Source: Panopea generosa
Taxonomy: Eukaryota > Mollusca > Bivalvia > Adapedonta > Hiatellidae
Assembly: GCA_029582155.1 (NCBI GenBank)
Contig: CM055897.1
Location: 5,798,661-5,862,660 of the forward strand
DNA: 64,000 bases
Direction of reading: 5' to 3'
Shown: in pieces, positions 50,181 through 62,178 of the stretch
Layout: every line of letters begins with the position of its first letter
Numbering within the stretch: the first letter of the stretch is position 1
The notes under the pieces: model-generated
The model's input: the letters and a program-made list of their open reading frames with translations, nothing else
Told to the model about the DNA's origin: nothing
Databases searched by the model: none
Program-made: the position numbers and the translations under genes

Positions 50181-50289
50181 GGCGCCAGTATTTTTTTCTG
50201 CAGGTAGTCATCTTCTATTTCGTGAAAATATTGACTTGTTTTCTAGGTGAGTAACTTGGGAATTGGTTTGTAACAGGGAAAAGTAATAA

Positions 50290-51840
50290 TTGCGACGTTA
50301 CTTCATGAGAAAGTAGGTCATGTTTACATTTCGTTTAAAGGAACTAAACTGGTTTGTAGTTGAGTAATGCATTCGGCAGTTTCCCTACCGATATTTATAC
50401 GGTATTGTTGTATTGAATGATGCAGTTTTGTATTATTTAGCGATTCTTGTGCGATTTATTTACATTGCTGTATTGCTTTCGCATCATAAGAAAGTAGGTC
50501 ATGGTTACAATTCATTGCAGGTTACCATCTTATTTTCGTAAAGATTTTTTTTCGATTTCATGGTCATTATAGATATAATAACAACATATATTCATTGTTT
50601 GATTGATTATATATGTTTAAATATTGCATTCCTTGTTTGGATTATTTTTTTAATTAATAGCTGTTGAAAATTCCTGTTTGCAATTAGAGTGTCTTTATAA
50701 GATATGATAACCTAATGTTTCATGTTGAAATTGACCTGTTTATGTCTAAATTTTTTCATGAATGCTTTGTATTATTTGCGGTATTGCTATACAGCACAGC
50801 AGGGAAAAAAATAATTCCTACATTACGTTATAAGAAAGAAGGTCATGTTTATATACGAAATTAGTTTTGCGAGCCGGTGTCAAATTCTTTATTTAGTTTT
50901 AATACCTATATTTATTCAGCATTGTTTATATAAATAATGTATATATTTTCACACAATTTATTCGCATAGTGTATGGTCTTCGCGTCATGTTAAAGCAATA
51001 AATTATATTTAAACTAAAGAACAATAATGTTCAGTATTGATTTGAGGCCATTTTATAATTGGGTAATTTAGGTCATTTTGTAACTGGTCAAAATTATTGG
51101 TCATTTCATAACCTGCCTTCATTAGACAATTATTCAGTCTGTATAATTTTATGAAATCATACTGTTATATATTTTGTGTCAATTTTCATGCAATTATAAG
51201 CATTCTGTATGGTCATCAGATCATAAGAAAGTTAATCGTGTTTACCATTTATACAGAAACTTAACTGCATTTCATTTGCAGGTCAGTACAGGTCAGTGAG
51301 TATCTGACCTTTTTATTTAGTTATAATGATGACACTTATTCAGTATAATTTTGATGAAATCATGCTGTTATATATATTGTGGTAAGTCTCATGCGATTAT
51401 ACACATTCTGTATAGTCATCACTTCATACGCAAGTAAGTCGTGTTTACAATTTATACAGAAATCTGACTGCATTTCATTTGTAGGTCTGTGAGTGTCTAA
51501 ACTCTTCATTCATTTATTATAATGGAACTTATTCAGTATAATTTTATGAAATCATGCTGTTACATTTTTTGTGGTAATTCTCATGCGATTATACGCATTC
51601 TGTATGGTTATCATTCACATCATAAGGTAGTAAGTTTTGTTCACAATTTATACAGAAACTTAACTGCATTTCATTCGCAGGTCAGTGAGTGTCTTAACTC
51701 TTTATTCATTTATAATAATGGAACTTCTTCGGTATATTTCAATAAATCATGCTGTTATATGTTTTGGGGCAATTCTCATGCCATTGTATGCATTCTGTAT
51801 GGTCATTACATCATAAGAAGGTTAGTCATGTTTCTAAGGC
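50290..51840. repeat. Diverged tandem repeat, unit about 200 bp
   Basis: Seven or eight units recognisable by TCATAAGAAAGTAGGTCATG or variants, TATACAGAAACTTAACTGCA, TTTCATTTGCAGGTCAGTGA, and TATAATTTTATGAAATCATG. The last four units (from about 51,170) keep a period near 195 bp, while the earlier ones are eroded. The open frame at 51,522-51,884 is a by-product of the repeats. Confidence 0.8.
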
Positions 51841-52364
51841 CAGACTTTAAATATATTTTGTTTCCACTCCCGCGACCCAGGTAGTTTTAATACGCTGCTT
51901 AACATTAGAAAACAATCTTACTTTTGCTTTGAAGTTCTTATTAATTTAAAACTGTGATATGTCTTGTTTTGAAGTGCAATTTGAGACATCACTAACAGAA
52001 GGCATGGACTATAGTCTATTTTAATAGAAATATGCTCATAGTTGTCTCATATTTCACACATCCTTGAAATAAATGTTAATAAACTTTACATAAACATTTA
52101 GAATAAAGATACATATTTCTAAATATTTTTTTACAATCAAAATATACACTGAACAATTTTCGTACTATTGCAGACCATGGCAAGTTGTCTGCAAGAGATT
52201 GCGGTATATCTTGGATTCACCAAATCTCTTAATTAAAAATAATTTAGTGCTTGAATACTGACGACTTGTTACGGGGAAATAGTTCTAATGACAACAAATC
52301 CCAGAGTTCATGCGTTGGGACACAGGTTAGTGCGCATGCGACACAATGTATCTTGTAGTTTACC

Positions 52365-52805
52365 CAGAACAGTTTATTGTTTGTTTTCAATTTCCATTTA
52401 TATGCAAACTAAAATTAGAATTTGATTGCCAAACAGAGTTTTACTAAGGCAATTTAGTATTCGTATATAAGTCAGAGCTCAAGTACCGATACTAGCTCTC
52501 TTTGATGTTTATAAATAGATTCAAACACTTTCGCAGAGTTATTGTTCGTTAAACTCAGTGTAATGAGTCGACTGTGTAAGAGCGTGAAATAGATTGCGTT
52601 GCCACGGAACCGTTATTTGTTGTTTCTTTTTTTTGTTGCCAATTTTCATTTTTCTTTATTTTATCAATGCAAATTGAAATTAAAGTTTGAATGTCCAACA
52701 GGGTTCTATTTACGTAAATTTAGTATTTGTACTCACATATTGAAAATCTAAAATGCGAAATCAAAGCTCTAGAACCAATACTAGCTCTACGCGGTTTATA
52801 AATAC
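52365..52805. repeat. Two imperfect direct copies of about 160-190 bp
   Basis: The sequences at about 52,365-52,525 and 52,605-52,805 share TTATTGTTTGTTT-like starts, ATGCAAACT/ATGCAAATTG, AATTTAGTATT(C/T)GTA, and end in AATACTAGCTCT or a variant followed by GTTTATAAATA. Function unknown. Confidence 0.65.
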
Positions 52806-52937
52806 AATACAGAAATAAGGCTATTCGATCTCTTGATATTTAATAATTTAAATGGATTTGATGCTGTTTTTTCGGCTTTATTTTATAGGATATTGAATTA
52901 TGCATACTCTACGTCTGTATCACAGTACGGGCGATAT

Positions 52938-53237
52938 GGAATGAATGAATGAATAGGGTTTTACGGCGTATCAACACATTATAGGTTATTCGACGCCAAC
53001 AGGGAGGAAGATTCCAGGTTCACTCTACATGTACAAAAACGACAAATTAATATACAGATTTAAAAAAAATATACACACAAATGAATATGCTTAATGAACC
53101 TAGAACCTTGATACCTGCAGAACTGCAGAATTTCAGCAAGTTCTACCGTATTACTCAATTTGTCGCTTCTTACGACATGCATGAGCCACAGTTATCCTAT
53201 TCTTGCCATCACTCATGGCTCCCAGGAACCACACAGG
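52938..53237 (-). mobile_element. SINE-like repeat with (GAAT)n tail
   Basis: On the minus strand it runs from CCCTGTGTGGTTCCTGGGAG through CATGCATGTCGTAAGAAGCG to GGCGTCGAATAACCTATAAT and a (CATT)n tail at 52,938-52,955. The TGTCGTAAGAAGCGAC block and this tail form resemble dispersed repeats I recall from lophotrochozoan genomes; the family is not named. Confidence 0.55.
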
Positions 53238-53642
53238 GGTTGATAATTTAACCACAATAGTGAACATGACAAAAATGATAAAATGAACATGACACCCATT
53301 CGAAGGATTCCTAACCCTCTGCAGAGATCTGCAGTGATTCTATTCTTAGCCGGAACCACACGGGCTCGGTCGATATGGACCTTGCCGATATACAATACGC
53401 ATATTGTTCAGGAATGAACCGCAATAAACCTGTATACCGGTATACCGGAACAGCCCTGGTTATGAGGTATTTTGTTTTCTTTCCATTTATTAATGATAGT
53501 GTAAAGCAATGTGTATACTCCCTCTGCATGGAAAACGACAAAAACTGTCAGTGAGAGTAAATGTTCTGAGTGGCTACGGTATGAAAGAAATATTAACCAC
53601 ACACATATTTGTTTTGGCCTTATTGTGGTTAAATTATCAACC
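53238..53642. mobile_element. 405 bp MITE with perfect 22 bp terminal inverted repeats
   Basis: Positions 53,238-53,259 and 53,621-53,642 are exact inverse copies, starting GGTTGATAATTTAACCACAA on the plus strand. There is no coding capacity. A target-site duplication is not obvious. The left end abuts the preceding SINE-like repeat. Confidence 0.75.
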
Positions 53643-53667
53643 ATGATAATAAACTTCTTTGTAGGTC

Positions 53668-54990
53668 AATTGGTGTTCGCACAGATTTGAAATGTGCTTG
53701 ATTTTCAACCTCTCAAATGAAAAGTGCTTATTTCTTAACAACATCCTTGAATAGTGCTTATTTTTTAATGTCAGTGGGAAACGTGCTTGAAAATGAACAC
53801 AAATCATTGAAAAGTGCTTGAATTTAAAAGAGTTTGAATTTAAAAAACAGTAACGGAGAATATGAAATGTCCATCTTCGCAATTTATTTTACTCTGTGTT
53901 TTACTGTATGCAAGAGAAGGAAGACTACTCAATTTGACAAATCTGTTTTCCAGCAGTATTGTGCAGTGCAGCATGCCGGGAACCAGTGCGCACCTGTTCT
54001 TATTTTAAAAATAGAAACGGTGTGTTGTCGTCTAAACAAACAATTGCACAAACTTAACGCAGTTAATAAATAATTCTCCCATAACCCGCGAAGAAAAATT
54101 GCCGAGAACACCCAAAATACAGAGAACAGAACAAAATGCAATTTAACAGCTGCTTGTGTCTTGAACCAGTGACGTCATCTGAGGAAACCCAATGTATCCA
54201 AAGCACATGGTCGTAATAAACAGATAACAATGCCTTGGAGAAAGTGTGTATTCAGCCCTGAAGTCGCACGATAAGAGCGAGAAACACAAGAAAAATGAAA
54301 TGTCCATGCCGACAATTTGCAAATGAGCACAAGATAAACTTGTGTAGTAGAAAGAAATTGGTAAAAAAAAAAATGGGATGCAAAGACATTAAGGGCTGAG
54401 GGAGTACATGCTGTGTGAAACTAACTGACGTTGTAAAAAAATAATTTAGGCCATTATAAATTAATGTCTAGGTTATCATCCAAATTTTTCTTAAAAACGG
54501 GGAGAGCGGGAGTATTTTATTTTTTATTTTTTTATTTTTTATGTTTTTCTAATAATTTTATTAAAAAAGATTTTTTTTGTTTTTTATTTTTTTATGAAAA
54601 TAAAAAGAGTCGGGGCGGCATGCGAATTAGGGGGCGGGCTGGGATGATAATCTAGCAAATTATTATGACCTTGTGTTGATGTTCATATATTAAAGTTATC
54701 TTTATTGGGAGTGAAAGCTGGGCTAGTTACAATGTATATATAAATATATATTCTTTATCCCTATAAATAGTATAATAAAGACTTTATTATACTATATACA
54801 TGTTTAGGGATATAGAATATATATAATAATATTGTTACTAGCCCCTCGGATCGCTGTGCAGGAACTCCTAAGGTATAGTAAGTATGCATGGCTAGTTCAT
54901 CTATTTTAGTGCTTGAAACTGAACATTTTTACCTTGAAAAGTGCTTGAAAAGTGCTTGAATTTTATCAGTCCTTATCTGTATGAACCCTG
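53668..54990. mobile_element. Putative DNA transposon remnant with GTGCTTGAA subterminal repeats
   Basis: Both ends carry several AAAAGTGCTTGAATTT-type words (53,680-53,830 and 54,905-54,955). The left end has GTGTTCGCACAGA and the right end ATCTGTATGAACCCTG. This resembles CAGGGTTC-ended elements seen in many animals. No transposase is seen, and the left terminus is not exact. Confidence 0.4.
54720..54844. repeat. 125 bp near-perfect palindrome
   Basis: The arms start GGGCTAGTTACAATGTATAT on the plus strand and GGGCTAGTAACAATATTATT on the minus strand. They continue as matching AT-rich sequence to the centre AGTATAATAAAG-A-CTTTATTATACT, so the loop is one base. It lies inside the preceding element. 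Confidence 0.85.
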
Positions 54991-55044
54991 TTACAGGTTG
55001 CTGTATACTAATGAGTAGGGTTGGGTATTGACTGGTGTAAGTAA

Positions 55045-55185
55045 GTATTTAAACCCCCATAGAATAATGACCCCCCGGTCGATATTTTATAGAAAAATTA
55101 CCCCTTTTCTGTAAAATAACGACTCCCCTTATAAAATAATGACTTCCGTTGTAGAAACGTGACCCCCTTTCGAAAGAAACACATT
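55045..55185. repeat. Short degenerate tandem repeat (about 28 bp)
   Basis: Four to five units of the form AAAATAATGACTCCCCTT. Unit borders are uncertain. No coding role is seen. Confidence 0.5.
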
Positions 55186-55648
55186 TTGTTGTGAATTAAA
55201 ATTAAATATGGGACCGCACACCCAGACTTACATCACTCGGTTTGTTTAAAGACGGGACCGGTTTAGCCATGTTTGTAACGGTTCTGATGGAGCTTTTATG
55301 AACTGTTTAAGCAAAAATATTCATCTTTTTTATTGTAATATACATGTACAGATTGTTTTGCTTGTTCAACCACCCTGTCAGAAAAATATTTATTATTTGA
55401 ATACACCAATTTGAACAAAGTTAATCGGCAAAAATCAGTCATTTAATTCAAATGAAAAAAAACTGTCTTTGACCTCTTTGATCAGATGTTAAGCTTCGGC
55501 GCAGTTTCTTTAGAAGATACCGCTTCTCTTGATTTGTAGAAGAATGCGACCACGTGCAACTAGTGTCACGTTCTTCCAGCATCAAAGGCCGTGATGCCGA
55601 ATCAACTTTTCGGCAAGATCAAAGCTTCCATCTTGCCTATATAAGAAC

Positions 55649-55935
55649 TTATTCGTAGACATGTGATCAAACTCCCAAAATTGCCCACTCAGAGTACGTT
55701 GAAATTGAAGTTTTTTTAAAACATAGGACTTATCCCGAAAACATTAAGAAAAGTAAGTCAAGAAAAAGGAGCTTTCGACGCAAATGTGCAGCATTTGTTA
55801 TTGAAGAAGACGCGTTGTTTTACAACTCCGGAAAGAAAGGGTCGCGACTTACAGTCATAAAGAAGGTAAACACGAGAGAGATAATAGAAAGTAGTCATTG
55901 TCAGCAGAATGGCGGTCACCTCGGAGTTCAAAAGA
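55649..55935 (+). other. Fragment resembling an integrase zinc-binding (H2C2) domain
   Basis: The translation shows RSFRRKCAAFVIEEDALFYN followed by a few residues, then VIKKVNTREIIESSH and GGHLGVQKT. It ends at a good splice donor (GTGAGT, 55,936). This pattern is typical of the region before and at the start of the zinc-binding domain in Gypsy-type integrases and in host proteins derived from them (GIN1-like). A TATATAAG motif lies just upstream. It is a fragment; whether it belongs to an old LTR-kin fossil or a domesticated host exon cannot be told here. Confidence 0.5.
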
Positions 55936-56210
55936 CGTGAGTAAATTAGTTTGTCTTACTTTTTAGTGCAAAATTTATGTCATAATGTGCTCGATAATTA
56001 TTCACTGGTCAACCGTTGATGTTAAATGTGGCAATATGTTAAAGGGACATGCCTCCAGATCAACATCAAAGTTTCAAAACTTTAAAAACAGAAAGCAATT
56101 GATAATAGGATAATATATATTAAAAATGATAAACCAGTATTGTTTAAATATATATTTTGATGTGTTTGATACAAAGTACAGCTAAATTTATTTTATTTTA
56201 TTTCAAATTT

Positions 56211-56224
56211 CAATAGCGTGACTA
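56211..56224. repeat. LINE target-site duplication, left copy
   Basis: CAATAGCGTGACTA, identical to 62,616-62,629. Confidence 0.75.
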
Positions 56225-56650
56225 TCACGTGATAATAAATGGCGAATAACTTATAAATCTTATCGACAGAGTCAAAATATCAATATTATGCTTTAGCGTC
56301 TTTATTCTGGAGGTTCGGACACTGACAGTACGAAAATGTGTATATAAGGAACATTCGGTTATGAAATTTGGATAAAGTGTTGAGTATTTGATGAGTTTGT
56401 GAAATTTAAACCCTTTGTTTACATCTAGATAGATCAGTATTGCACGCTTTTTTGGTGTTACCCATACATAAAAGACGCACGCTCAACAGTCCAATAGATA
56501 GTTCACTATTGCACGGAGCTGAGGTTTCACGTTATTAGTATGAATACAATATCAACGTCAATTCCGCGGAATACCGAACAACAAAAAAGAGAGTTATCAT
56601 CACCTCTACTGAATTAAAAAAAGTGTGTGATCCAGTTGATATATCAGACA

Positions 56651-57345
56651 TGTCAGATATCGCAGCCACAGCCTCATCTGAAGTGTTCAACAAAATTGCC
56701 CTCGGTGATCAGGATATAGACAAAATTGATTCTATCCTGCAGACTACCTTTGAGGTAAAATTGAAAGACACGTTGAGCAACATTATAAGTGGAATTGTTG
56801 ATGCCTTAAAGAATGAAGTGATAGCGCTCCGATATGAAAATGTCGCTCTTAAGACGAGAGTGTCTTCCCTCGAATCTGCAGCAGATGCTAGTGAGCAATA
56901 CAGCCGTAGAAATTGTTTACGCATTTCCGGCATTGACGAGTCTTCCGGGGAAGACACTGACGCTCTAGTGTTGAACATGACCAAGGCTATTAACGCGAAC
57001 ATCGAACTATGCGATATTGATCGATCCCATCGAGTTGGAAAGCCCGGTGGTTCCAAGTCCCGAGCCATCATTGTTAAGTTTGGGTCGTATCGAGCTCGCC
57101 AGAAGTTGTACCGCGCGCGTACCCTAGCCAAGGATCGTGGTTATATGGGCAAATACATCAACGAGGATCTGACCAAGTTTCGAAATGGCCTGTTATATAA
57201 AGCCCGTCATCTGGTCAAAGGAAAACATTTGATAGGTGCATGGTCATCAGACGGCAATATATTGGTTAAGGACAACAGCAACAGCGTTCATAGAATAACG
57301 CAGGAAGATGACCTAGCCCCCTTCAGTCTAGTGGAGCCAAAATGA
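56651..57345 (+). CDS. LINE ORF1 protein (coiled coil plus RNA-binding-like domain)
   Basis: The first in-frame ATG (56,651) gives 231 aa to the stop at 57,345. The frame is open further upstream, through GTGTGTGATCCAG. An ATG at 56,540 starts a short leader in another frame that ends at an A-rich run just before, suggesting a one-base change in the original start region. The order is: an acidic N-terminus; a coiled coil (KNEVIALRYENVALKTRVSS, about residues 58-77); EQYSRRNCLRISGIDES, a signature common to invertebrate LINE ORF1 proteins; then SHRVGKPG and a basic RNA-binding-like region. This class of protein coats LINE RNA. It is otherwise unbroken. Confidence 0.75.
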
Positions 57346-58850
57346 GACATAACCAACATTTGTATTTGGCTACATGCCAGTGGTATTCACTCTCCGTGTG
57401 GTTATATGCATCAGTGAATCACTGTGAACCTAGATACGTTTTACTAATACGAGCAACTGGCGGTTTTGTGATTAAATGAAATAGGCCTACATGTAATTCG
57501 GTTTTATTATAATACAGTACAATTAACGGAATATCGCTTTAAATTCTACCTGTTGATCTTACTTGCATGCAGTGCTTAAAATCACTCAATTCTGATGTTA
57601 TGAATACCTTATTTAGAAACCATCGACATTTCATGGGTACTGATTGTATTTATTGTGACTTACAGTATTGAACTCTATAGGCCTAAAACTTCACATTCAT
57701 TGCAACTTATACATGTGTATTGAACTATATAATATAATGATCAAGCTAATACACCACGTGTTATCAGTGTTATTTTTATTTGTATTGGTTATTTTGTACA
57801 TTTACAACTATGTATGTATGTGTATGTGTGCGTGCGAGCGTGCGTAGATGACACGTGTCTAAGAGTATATATTGACATTTGCATACACGTGTAAGCGAAT
57901 GCGTTAACATGCACATGTACATGTGAGAGCCGTACTTTTTCTTTAATGCCTTTTAAACTGATTATATAACGAATGATTTATTTATCATACTGCGAAATGT
58001 TTTTGTAAGTTGTGCCAATACAAATTAAAACTATATCAATTTTTAGTAACATTTTTGCACGTGTGGAAGTATGAATGCTCGCTGGCTTACGTGTTTTTTA
58101 TTCATTTGCGTGTGCATATGTATGCGATGTATGTGGAAGTTTGCAAGTGCAACGCACATAAAGTTACTTTTGTTAAATTGTATTTAATTGTAATTACTGC
58201 TTTGAGCGCAGACATATTATTTATGTTGCTACTGCTTAAATGTACCTAAGATTGATTTTTTCTGTTTTTCACTACAATGTGACACCAAGTGCATATAATC
58301 ATTGAAGTATTGTTTCAAGTATCCGAAAGATGTTGCTTTTTATCAAATTACTGTACACTTTACTTGTTTATTCCAAACATCGATCCTTGCATACACTTAA
58401 TTCATTATGTATACCATTGCTTACCTCCTTTCCATTTTACATTCAAAACAGTTTCATGCTTTTCATAGCATTATTATTTGTTTTCTTTAATAATATTTTC
58501 TTTGGACGTTCTGAACTCATGCATGGACACCATGAGCGACGGTTAGACCTTTACACTTACGTTTGTTATCCTAGAAATCAACTTGTTTTTTTACCTTTGA
58601 AGATCGATTTTGTGCTGGTGTCAGACCTGTTTCTAATCTACCTCTCTACAATTACATGACTTGTTTAAAAACATTTTCTGACATAGGCACACCGTTGATC
58701 AATATTAGATTTAATTTTTCAGCCTTACTGCAGCTCATTGTTTTACTGTCTATCAACCACTCTTTAGTCTATACCAGTTCCTTCTTTATACACATTAAAA
58801 GCGCTTCACAATGTAACTCTGATATTGTATATCCCTATAAACGTATATAA
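57346..58850. other. Inter-ORF region of the LINE
   Basis: 1.5 kb between ORF1 and ORF2, unusually long for such elements. It is AT-rich, with a (GTAT/GTGC)n-like patch at 57,810-57,850. The small open frames (58,010-58,249 and 58,330-58,659) are hydrophobic and show no recognisable domain. It may include a lost coding part or an insertion. Confidence 0.5.
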
Positions 58851-61800
58851 CTAGGTAACATTTTTAAAGATAATATATTTTTTACCAAATATTTCATATG
58901 TTCCGTTTGTTTTACAACACTCCTAACATGGACCTACATTCTACTGCTGACTTGTGGAGATATTCACCCAAACTCAGGTCCTATAAGCTCAACTGCAACC
59001 AACAACTCAGTTTCATCATCCTCATCCTTTTCAGATAGTTTGGAAGCCTTGGACTTTTCACATCATCTTTCTCTTGTTCATTATAATGTTCAAAGTATTA
59101 GATATAAATTAGATACAATTTACTCTGAACTATATGGATTTGATATATTAGCTTTCTCTGAAACTTGGCTTAATGATACTATTGCATCATCTGATCTAGA
59201 ATTCCCAGCATTCCATAAACCAATAAGAAAAGTTCGCGTTGGAGATAGCCACGGTGGTGTTATTATGTACATTAAAGATACAATTCATTTTTCTCGTAGA
59301 AATGATTTAGAAATCAATCGTCTGGAATGCATATGGGTTGAATTACTATTAATCACAGACATATACTCATTGGATTATTTTACAGACCTCCAAACTCTGA
59401 CTCTGATTATGATAATTTAATTGATGATTCTTTAAGTCTTGCTGTTGATACTGGTATCAAAGATATAATTGTTACTGGTGATTTGAACTATAATATGCTG
59501 AATGATGTTTCATCACGAAGTTTAAACAATATATGTCAACAGTTTGGTCTGTTTCAATCTATCAAAGATCTTATCCATTATACCGAGAATTCATCGTCTC
59601 TTATTGATGTTTTACTTTTAAGTAATAAAGACTTATTACAAGTGGTGTCGCTGATCCTTTTCTAGATCAAGATATCAGATTCCACTGTCCGATATACGGT
59701 GTATTTAAATTCAACAAAAATAAACAACTAGCTTTTAATAGACATATTTGGAAATATGAACTTGGTGACTATGCTCTTTTAAAAAATAAAAATCATTCAA
59801 ACTAAGTGGAACGAACTATCGAACGATGATGTAAACGTGTACGCTACCAATGTTGCTAATAAAATTATTGAACTTTCAAATACTTGCATTCCAAATAAAA
59901 TTATTAAAATTAAACCTCATGAACCTCCTTGGATATCAACTGAGTTAAAAAAGAATATCAGGGTCCGTAAAAGACTATTTAAAAAAGCCAAGAGGTCTAA
60001 CGAATTATACCACTGGAACAGATTTAAAAAAAACAACGTAATGAGATCGTTCAACTTATTCGCCAAGCAAAACAATGATATTATGATAATTTAGCAAACA
60101 AACTTAATTCTTCTCTCTCTCCAAAAGACTGGTGGAAAATATTAAAGTCGTTAATCTCTCCAAATGACAAACCAGAAATCCCTCCACTGAATGACAATAG
60201 AACTAATGTTTCCGATTTTGGTTTAAAAGCCAATTTACTTAATTTTTTTTTCAATCTCAGTCAATTTTAAATGACGAAGACATTGATTCACCCATTTTAA
60301 TACCTAGACATAACATCCCCGGTTTACCAGATCTTGCTTTACTACCGGCCAATGTATGCAATATTCTTAATTTGTTACCAGCAGGTAAAGCTTCCGGCCC
60401 CGATAAAGTTAATAATTATGTTCTCCGTGTGGTAAATAAGGAATTATCGTCTCCATTGTGTGATTTGTTTAACTATTGTTTATATCCAAAAGTTTGGAAG
60501 GAAGCTTTCGTATGTGCTATTTAAAAGAAAGGGGGCCCGTCTTTTGCTAATAAATACAGACCTATTTCACTTCTTAGTGTATTGAAAAAGTATTTGAAAG
60601 GCTCGTTTTTAAGCATATGTTTAATTATTTTTGAGATACTATCTTTCTTTCATCATTTCAATCTGGTTTTATCCCTGGTGATTCAACCATCAATCAACTT
60701 TCCTATCTTTACAATACGTTCTGCAAAGCAATTGATGATGTCAAAGAGGTCAGGGTTGTATTTTTTAATATAAGTAAGCCTTTGAAAGAGTTTGGCACAA
60801 AGGGTTGTTGGCTAAATTAAAAGCAGCTGGCATATCTTGTCAACTTTTAAATCTTCTAACTGACTATCTTAAAGTCAGGCGCCAATGTGTTGTCATTCCA
60901 GGTGCAAGGTCTAATTGGAGACCAATTAAAGATGGTGTTCCCCAGGGATCTATATTAGATCTACTTCTGTTTCTAGTTTATATAAATGAGATAGTATCTG
61001 ACATTGACTCCAACATACGACTTTTTGCCGATGATACAGGTCTATACCTTATAATTAACCATAATAATGAGATTGCTAATGCCGCTGTGAAATTAAATTC
61101 GGACATAAATAAAATATCTGAATGGTCAAATAAATGGCTGGTTACGTTTAATCCATCCAAAACAGAATCATTGCATATAACTCGCAAACGCACTCAACCC
61201 GCTCACCCCCAACTTTTTATGCAGAACAAACAAATTTTAGAAGTGCCATCACACAGTCATCTAGGAGTATATTTATCAAATAACTACAGCTGGCACACTC
61301 ATATTGACTATATTAAGAATAAAGCTTGGACTAAAATAAACATTATGAGAAAAATAAAATTTCAGATAGATAGAAAATCACTCGAAACTATTTACATTTC
61401 ATTTATAAGACCTTTATTGGAATATCCCGATGTTATTTGGGATCATTGTACAAAAAATGAACTTGATAAAATACAGAACAAAGCTGCACGTATAACAACT
61501 GGAGTTACAAAATTAATATCAATTAATAACTTGAATTCTGAAGTAGGATTGGAAAGTCTTGAAACTCGGCGTATTAAGCACAAACTTACTCTTTTTTATA
61601 AAATGATCCATGGAATGGTCCCACCATGTCTATCTTCGTTGGTTCCTCCTCTTACAAATGCAAACTCCACGTACAACCTCAGAAATAATAATAATATTCA
61701 AATCCCTACTTCAAGAACAACTCTGTACTCAAGTTCCTTCATTCCTTCCATTTTCCGTGAATGGAACACTCTCCCACTTGAAACAAGACAAGCTTCTTCT

Positions 61801-62178
61801 CTGAGTGCTTTCAAACACCAACTTGAAAGTAAGGAACCAAAAGTACCAAAATTATTTTACATAGGTACAAGGAAATGTCAACTACTGCATGCTAGCTTTC
61901 GAACGAGCTGTAGTGCACTTAAGCAACATCTATTTCTTAAACACATCGTAGATTCCCCTCTGTGTATAGGTGGTCAATTAGAGGGCACAGCTCACTTCCT
62001 TCTCAATTGTCACCATTACCAGCTTCAACGCATACTACTCCTGACAACTGTCAATGAGTTGTGTACAGCGTCTTTAAATATACTTCTTTTTGGCAAACCG
62101 CAACTTTCTTATGACAATAATGTTAAAATATTTGAAGCAGTCCACAAATACATTTTAACTATTAATTGCTTCTCCTAA
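58851..62178 (+). pseudogene. LINE ORF2: endonuclease and reverse transcriptase, frame-broken
   Basis: The open frame begins after a stop at 58,848 with a hydrophobic leader ending LLLTCGDIHPNSGP, which resembles a 2A-type motif. The APE endonuclease follows: VHYNVQSI, AFSETWL, GGVIMYI, ECIWVEL, FYRPPNSD, GDLNYN. The RT follows: ASGPDKV, KYRPISLLS, GVPQGSI, and the catalytic FADDTG at about 61,023-61,040. The C-terminus has LCIGGQLEGTAHFLLNCH. The frame changes near 59,375, 59,650, 59,790, and several times between 60,100 and 60,790, and a stop lies near 60,523. From 60,805 to 62,178 it is open for 457 codons. In the RT, GSILD replaces the usual GSVLGP. Confidence 0.85.

Noticed and set aside
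51522-51884. 120 aa plus-strand frame
   Set aside because: Built from two units of the 200 bp tandem repeat; the repeated NFMKSCCYIFCGNSHAI-like text is the repeat itself.
54464-54655. Phe-rich 63 aa frame
   Set aside because: Low-complexity poly-T/A sequence.
61610-61804. Small plus-strand frame within the LINE
   Set aside because: Alternative frame of the RT-containing ORF2.
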